DNA of 64,000 bases from Flavobacteriaceae bacterium. Lineage in GTDB: Bacteria > Bacteroidota > Bacteroidia > Flavobacteriales > Flavobacteriaceae. Shown piece after piece: positions 59,860 through 64,000 of the stretch. The translations under genes and the position numbers were made by a program. Under the pieces are notes generated by a model. It worked only from the letters and a program-made list of their open reading frames with translations, had not been told where the DNA came from and did not search any database. The stretch covers positions 64,001-128,000 of the forward strand of contig JASBUG010000037.1 in the NCBI GenBank assembly GCA_030148025.1. The letters are read 5' to 3'. The stretch's first letter is position 1. Each line of letters starts with the position of its first letter.

Positions 59860-59898
59860 TTGAAAAAGTAGTTTTAAAACTACTTTTTCAATTTTATT
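59860..59898 (+). terminator. 32-base perfect palindrome terminator after the HU/COX24-type genes
   Basis: The left arm TTGAAAAAGTAGTTTT (59860-59875) is a perfect reverse complement of the right arm (59876-59891), followed by TTTTATT. It probably terminates transcription; the length of the perfect dyad is unusual. Confidence 0.75.
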
Positions 59899-59959
59899 GA
59901 AAATCGTTCTTTGATATTAAATTCAGATCGTGTTACTACCTAACACTGTCTAGAATTTT

Positions 59960-60001
59960 ATGGATTAAAAATCCTGTGATCAAAAAATATGTATAATCCA
60001 T
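59960..60001 (+). promoter_or_regulatory. inverted repeat in the long rng leader
   Basis: ATGGATTA (59960-59967) and TAATCCAT (59994-60001) are perfect inverted repeats in the roughly 140-base region before the RNase E/G gene, and a related TGTATGGATAA lies at 60013-60023. The leader could fold, consistent with the autoregulation by 5' UTR seen for RNase E in E. coli, but the promoter is not clear. Confidence 0.35.
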
Positions 60002-60034
60002 CTGTACTTAATTGTATGGATAAAAATTAACTAT

Positions 60035-61582
60035 ATGAATAAAGAATTGATTATTCGTTCTAGTTCAAACAATGTTGATTTTGCCTTATTAAAAGATGGA
60101 AAACTTATTGAATTACAAAAAGACGAGGATGGCAGTAATTTTTCTGTTGGTGATGTGTTTTTAGCCAAAATAAGAAAAGCTGTACCAGGTTTAAATGCCG
60201 CATTTGTTAATGTAGGTTACGAGAAAGATGCATTTTTGCATTATCACGATTTAGGCCCTAAACTTCCCTCCCTTTTAAAATTCGTAAAACGTGTAAGCAC
60301 AGGTAAACTTAAAGATTACTCTTTAAAAGATTTCCCATTTGAAAAAGATATTGATAAAGATGGCGCCATAACCGACGCTCTAAAATCAAATCAATCTGTA
60401 TTGGTACAAATCGTTAAAGAACCAATTTCTACAAAAGGACCTCGAATAAGTTCAGAGCTTTCCATAGCCGGTAGATATTTGGTATTAGTACCTTTTTCTG
60501 ATCGCATCTCGATTTCTCAAAAAATTGAAAGTCGCGAAGAAAAAGACCGCTTAAAACGATTGCTAAAAAGCATTACTCCTAAGGGATTTGGAGTGATAGT
60601 ACGTACTGTTGCAGAAGGCAAAAAAGTAGCTGAACTAGACAGAGATTTACAAAATTTGCTTGGTCGTTGGACCGCAATGTGTAAAAAGCTACATAAAGCA
60701 AATCATCCTAGTAAAGTGTTGGGCGAAATGAATAAAGCCTCTTCTATTTTAAGAGACATTTTTAACGACACATTCACATCTATAATTGTGGACGATGAGT
60801 CGCTTTACATTCAAATTAAAGATTATGTGCAAGAAATTGCACCAAAAAAAGAATCAATAGTTAAGTTGTATCAGTCTAAAGTTCCAATATTTGAAAAATA
60901 TGGAATCGAGAGACAAATAAAAACATCCTTTGGTAGAACCGTGTCTATGGCAAAAGGAGCGTATTTGGTAATAGAACATACCGAAGCTCTACATGTTATA
61001 GACGTTAATAGTGGTAACCGCTCAAACAAAGCAAAGAACCAAGAGGATACTGCACTAGAAGTTAATTTAATTTCGGCTACAGAACTTGCCAGACAGTTGC
61101 GTTTACGTGATATGGGTGGTATTATAGTGGTAGATTTTATAGATATGGCTAGTGCCGAGAATAGAAAAAAGCTCTTTAATCATCTTCGTGATGAAATGAA
61201 AGATGACAGAGCTAAACACAAAATTTTACCTCCAAGTAAATTTGGATTGATACAAATTACCAGACAACGTGTACGACCTGAAATGAACATTAAAACCCGT
61301 GAGGAAGATCCTAATGGTATTAATGGTAAAGAAGTTGAAGCACCAATTGTTTTAGTTGAAAAAATAAAACAAGATCTGGACTTAATTATGCAAAAAGACT
61401 ATAAAAAGGTGACCCTAAACACACATCCTTTTATAGCAGCCTTTTTAACCAAAGGCTTTCCATCTATACGTTCAAAATGGTATTTTGAACACAAAAAATG
61501 GTTGAAAATATTACCAAGAGATGCTTACACATACCTAGAGTACCATTTTCATGATAAAAATGGTAACAAAATTTCATTATAA
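60035..61582 (+). CDS. rng: ribonuclease E/G family endoribonuclease
   Basis: The 515-residue protein begins with an S1 RNA-binding domain (about residues 35-125; GDVFLAKIRKAVPGLNAAFV and YEKDAFLHYHDL). An RNase E/G catalytic core follows. Metal-binding Asp residues are seen in LHVIDVNSG and IIVVDFIDMASAENRKK. PSKFGLIQITRQRVRPE is the conserved RNA-contacting block. There is no long C-terminal degradosome scaffold, so it has RNase G-like length. It processes rRNA and mRNA. The start ATG is 30 bases after the leader hairpin, and a terminator follows. Confidence 0.95.
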   Translation: MNKELIIRSSSNNVDFALLKDGKLIELQKDEDGSNFSVGDVFLAKIRKAVPGLNAAFVNVGYEKDAFLHYHDLGPKLPSLLKFVKRVSTGKLKDYSLKDFPFEKDIDKDGAITDALKSNQSVLVQIVKEPISTKGPRISSELSIAGRYLVLVPFSDRISISQKIESREEKDRLKRLLKSITPKGFGVIVRTVAEGKKVAELDRDLQNLLGRWTAMCKKLHKANHPSKVLGEMNKASSILRDIFNDTFTSIIVDDESLYIQIKDYVQEIAPKKESIVKLYQSKVPIFEKYGIERQIKTSFGRTVSMAKGAYLVIEHTEALHVIDVNSGNRSNKAKNQEDTALEVNLISATELARQLRLRDMGGIIVVDFIDMASAENRKKLFNHLRDEMKDDRAKHKILPPSKFGLIQITRQRVRPEMNIKTREEDPNGINGKEVEAPIVLVEKIKQDLDLIMQKDYKKVTLNTHPFIAAFLTKGFPSIRSKWYFEHKKWLKILPRDAYTYLEYHFHDKNGNKISL

Positions 61583-61620
61583 GAAAAAGCCTTTCCATAT
61601 CGGAAAGGCTTTTTTGTTTT
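61583..61620 (+). terminator. terminator after rng
   Basis: AAAAAGCCTTTCC (61584-61596) and GGAAAGGCTTTTT (61602-61614) form a perfect stem, followed by more T residues. Confidence 0.88.
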
Positions 61621-61641
61621 ATCTAATTTGGCAAAAGTGTA

Positions 61642-62274
61642 CTACTTATTAGTTTTTGGAAGTGTTTTTAAAAAACCAGTAAGATCTTTATGATCTGCAG
61701 TTAGTTTACCATTTACTAAAAATACTGGCATGTTAATACTTTTGTCTATACCATTTTCTTTTAAAAGTTCCCACATTTTTTTATTAGCGGGTGTTCCTTT
61801 GCCAGTTTTTATTATTTTAAAATCATAATTATTATCTATTAAATAAGCTACCGAACGTTTACAACGTGGACATCCTTCTTTGTCGAAAACATAAATACCT
61901 ATATCAAGGTTCGAAAGGTCTGTAGTATAGTATTTTGCTTTTAACTGGTTTTGTATCTCTAGTTCTTCTTTAGTTGGTGCATCTCTCGATTTCCAACTAG
62001 TGCCTTTATAGCCATAGCTGCCACTATGCGTTACTGTTAAAAACACCATTTCCGCTCCCGAACTTATAAGCTTTGTTATGGGTTTATTATAGCCTTTTAA
62101 ACCTGTGGGTTCTTTTAAAATAAAGGTAACTTCTTTTTGAAAAGCACCATTGTTTTTACACACCCAAGTAAGTTTGTTGTTTTCTTTTAGAAGTGTAAAT
62201 GAGACTTCTGATTGTGCTTGTACATTACTATTGACATATAGTAGTATAATAATTAGATATAATATGTTTTTCAT
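61642..62274 (-). CDS. secreted glutaredoxin/thioredoxin-like protein
   Basis: The 210-residue protein has a signal peptide (to about residue 20, NVQA then QSE) and a middle segment of unknown type. A C-terminal thioredoxin-fold domain (about 120-205) has the redox motif KEGCPRCKRSVAYL and the cis-Pro loop NMPVFLVNGKL. The CPRC motif resembles glutaredoxins. It follows the small putative immunity gene by 3 bases, so it belongs to the same operon as the toxin-like gene. A role in oxidative folding or reduction of exported proteins is possible. The operon link is positional inference. Confidence 0.82.
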   Translation of the reverse strand: MKNILYLIIILLYVNSNVQAQSEVSFTLLKENNKLTWVCKNNGAFQKEVTFILKEPTGLKGYNKPITKLISSGAEMVFLTVTHSGSYGYKGTSWKSRDAPTKEELEIQNQLKAKYYTTDLSNLDIGIYVFDKEGCPRCKRSVAYLIDNNYDFKIIKTGKGTPANKKMWELLKENGIDKSINMPVFLVNGKLTADHKDLTGFLKTLPKTNK

Positions 62275-62277
62275 GTT

Positions 62278-62727
62278 TTACTCTTTATGAGGTTTATTGT
62301 CATTTATCCATTTTTCCAAATCACCAATATTTTCTTCTATAAAATCTTTCCATAATATTCGCTCTTTTAAAAAACCATTAGCTTTTAAGGTTTCTATATA
62401 CCAATCTTTGAAAATGAACCAACACATTTCAATAAAATCAGGATAATCAGCCCCATCGAACCACATTTTATCTATTTCTTCTAGTATTTCGTTATTGGGT
62501 AAATTCCAATACACTAGTTTTTTATTTTCATCCCATTCACTACCAACATGAATAAGATTATTTTCTAACATTTCTTCGATATAGTTTAAGGTCCATTTTT
62601 TAATATCTTTATTGGAAATATTTTTATTACTATTTTTTATTATAGAGATGATATCCCATAAATACTCAGTCCAGCTAGGACAGAATATATCTATGTAATG
62701 CTTATTATATAACTCCGATTTTTTCAT
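62278..62727 (-). CDS. putative immunity protein for the upstream toxin-like gene
   Basis: This 149-residue cytoplasmic-looking protein has no signal peptide. It is acidic and unusually rich in Trp (SWTEYLWD, KKWTLNYI, EWDENKKLVYWNL, MCWFIFKDWYIE). Its start overlaps the 3' end of the toxin-like gene by 4 bases (ATGA type). Small acidic proteins encoded directly behind polymorphic toxins are typically immunity proteins that block the toxin domain. It resembles DUF596-type proteins only weakly, so the family is unsure. The role rests on position and composition. Confidence 0.62.
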   Translation of the reverse strand: MKKSELYNKHYIDIFCPSWTEYLWDIISIIKNSNKNISNKDIKKWTLNYIEEMLENNLIHVGSEWDENKKLVYWNLPNNEILEEIDKMWFDGADYPDFIEMCWFIFKDWYIETLKANGFLKERILWKDFIEENIGDLEKWINDNKPHKE

Positions 62728-64000
62728 GGATAAAACTTTAATTTATAAGAATTTGTTCCCAAAACTTGAGCAAAGTTAAATTCAATAGTTGCAATTGTCC
62801 CTTCACTAAGTCCACCTGAATATGTCCTAAACATAATAAAATTTCCGTTACCCATGTTAGCTACTGTCGTATAACTATTAGGATTATTCAATGAAACAGC
62901 ATCTTTAGTTATAGCTTTAAATAATTCATCTGCTTTATTAACTGTCATGTTGTGAAGTTCTCTAACATGAGCTTGATTCCCTTGTATGCCTAGTTGAGAA
63001 ATTTTCTTAACCATTCTATTTAGCCTATAGCCTCGAAGAACCATACTCACGGGAATTTTTTGCAAGAGTTTTACTGCTGTTCCAGCTGTGGCTTCGAAAA
63101 TTGCATATGAAACTATAGGGATAATTAAATCAGTTACAACTGGAGTAGTAATGGATAGAGCATAGTTTATTGTTAGCTGATTTACAGTGTTTTTTACTTC
63201 CAAATAAATAGCCCTAACCTCTCCAATTGTCATGGCATCAAATTCTGGAATTAAACTTTCAATATATTCGGCATAAATCTCATCTTCAACTTCTCCAAAA
63301 AGTTTTAAATGATTAGTCATTTTTAATATAGCCGCTTCATAATCTAATTGAATATTTGAGGTTAAAAGTGATGGAGATAATACATCATCAATTGAACTTT
63401 TTACATATTCTTTTGCCTCAGATGTAAAACTATTGGATATACCTGTAGAGTGGGAGATTAAATAGTTATAAAGAATATTTATATTTTCAATATTATTTAC
63501 ATTACTTAACCAACTAATGCCAGCATCAGTCAAACCCAGTCCTTTTAAAGTAGATCGCATTGTGGTAATACTAACTGTATTTACTCCAACACCGCCTTCA
63601 GTACTAATGTCACAATTAGGGCAATCTTCTGAATCTTTAGAATTTGATGAGGTTCTAGTCATATTAGAGTTACAAACAGTGATATCGGTCAAATATGGAC
63701 CGTTTGCACAGGTACAGCCTTCTCCAAATCCATGGCCAGCACATGTGCAAAGAACAGTCGCAACTATTGTTACACAGTTATTACTACCTACGTTAGAGCC
63801 ACTAGAAGAACCACCAGAGCTAGGACCACCACCTGAAGAATCATTACTTCCCCCTCCGCCACCAGCTAAGTCTATTGGTTGTGTTTCACAAGGGATAGGA
63901 TCACCCACTTCATCAAATTGTGGTGGACAATTTTGGTCTCCACCTCGGTTAAAATAACCTTGGTCGAAGTAATCGGTATATTTGTGTAATGCTACTTCAC
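62724..64000 (-). CDS. C-terminal part of a large polymorphic toxin-like protein, 5' truncated by window edge
   Basis: The frame is open from the window edge; a GTG at 63908 is probably internal. The visible 424 residues start EVALHKYTDYFDQGYFNRGG, then a Gly/Ser linker, a Cys-rich module (CVTIVATVLCTCAGHGFGEG and following, plus DCPNC), a helical region, a hydrophobic segment (SYAIFEATAGTAVKLL) and a C-terminal domain of about 95 residues from GNQAHVRELHNMTVNKADE to the end LGTNSYKLKFYP. The tail pattern of VREL, FRTYSGG, TIEF and KLKF resembles the C-terminal toxin tips of Rhs-type proteins. Modular architecture and a following small gene support a polymorphic toxin; the activity is unknown. 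Confidence 0.6.
   Translation of the reverse strand, partial: EVALHKYTDYFDQGYFNRGGDQNCPPQFDEVGDPIPCETQPIDLAGGGGGSNDSSGGGPSSGGSSSGSNVGSNNCVTIVATVLCTCAGHGFGEGCTCANGPYLTDITVCNSNMTRTSSNSKDSEDCPNCDISTEGGVGVNTVSITTMRSTLKGLGLTDAGISWLSNVNNIENINILYNYLISHSTGISNSFTSEAKEYVKSSIDDVLSPSLLTSNIQLDYEAAILKMTNHLKLFGEVEDEIYAEYIESLIPEFDAMTIGEVRAIYLEVKNTVNQLTINYALSITTPVVTDLIIPIVSYAIFEATAGTAVKLLQKIPVSMVLRGYRLNRMVKKISQLGIQGNQAHVRELHNMTVNKADELFKAITKDAVSLNNPNSYTTVANMGNGNFIMFRTYSGGLSEGTIATIEFNFAQVLGTNSYKLKFYP

Overview
The window looks like the chromosome of a marine-type member of the Flavobacteriaceae (phylum Bacteroidota). The evidence is the low G+C content, promoters with the Bacteroidota -7 element TAnnTTTG and no obvious Shine-Dalgarno sites, the gliding genes gldD and gldE beside ssb and mutY, two TonB-dependent receptors, a eukaryote-like isoleucyl-tRNA synthetase, and many families largely confined to this phylum (DUF2480, DUF3078, DUF5689, DUF6090-like). 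No rRNA, tRNA, CRISPR array, insertion sequence or prophage was recognised. No stretch longer than 300 bases lacks a gene.

Layout. 1-0.9 kb: the end of a barstar-like immunity gene and a small membrane protein. 1-5.5 kb: ileS, a DksA-like gene and lspA. 5.5-8 kb (minus strand): rimK, an aspartoacylase-like M14 enzyme and formyltetrahydrofolate cyclo-ligase, divergent from uvrC and a patatin/beta-barrel protein (8-12 kb). 12.2-20.1 kb: aromatic amino-acid breakdown (hmgA, hppD, tryptophan 2,3-dioxygenase) mixed with a DUF3108 protein, an M23 peptidase and pgi. 20.3-31 kb: two TonB-dependent receptors, an OB-fold-like DUF5689 lipoprotein and two endonuclease/exonuclease/phosphatase (EEP) enzymes, possibly an extracellular nucleic-acid or phosphate scavenging locus. 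31-33.1 kb: hflX and a DUF3078 protein.

33.2-47.5 kb holds SUF iron-sulfur assembly on the minus strand: sufA-sufB-lipoprotein-sufC-sufD, then sufS, then sufE-sufT-like with an HMG-CoA synthase and a DUF2480 protein. It is interrupted by three plus-strand genes (serine hydrolase, membrane AraC regulator, amidohydrolase) next to a palindromic intergenic repeat. 47.7-53.6 kb: thiL, two paralogous mini zinc-binding proteins, an alpha/beta hydrolase divergent from brnQ, and an AraC regulator followed by a pair of TTTGTCCA direct repeats and a redox-like group (31-residue Cys protein, AhpD-like protein, cupredoxin-like protein). 53.7-61.6 kb: an ACT-like protein divergent from aspartate kinase, gldD-gldE-ssb-mutY, HU, a 30-residue COX24-type basic protein and RNase E/G. 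61.6-64 kb: a probable polymorphic toxin C-terminal part running off the window, its likely immunity gene and a secreted glutaredoxin-like protein.

Most suggestive of undescribed biology: the AraC/mini-protein/AhpD/cupredoxin unit with its operator-like repeats, the receptor/OB-fold/nuclease locus, the toxin-immunity-glutaredoxin group at the right edge, the tandem mini zinc proteins, and the inverted heptamer arrays between sufC and sufD. All functions are inferred from reading the sequence; no database search was possible.
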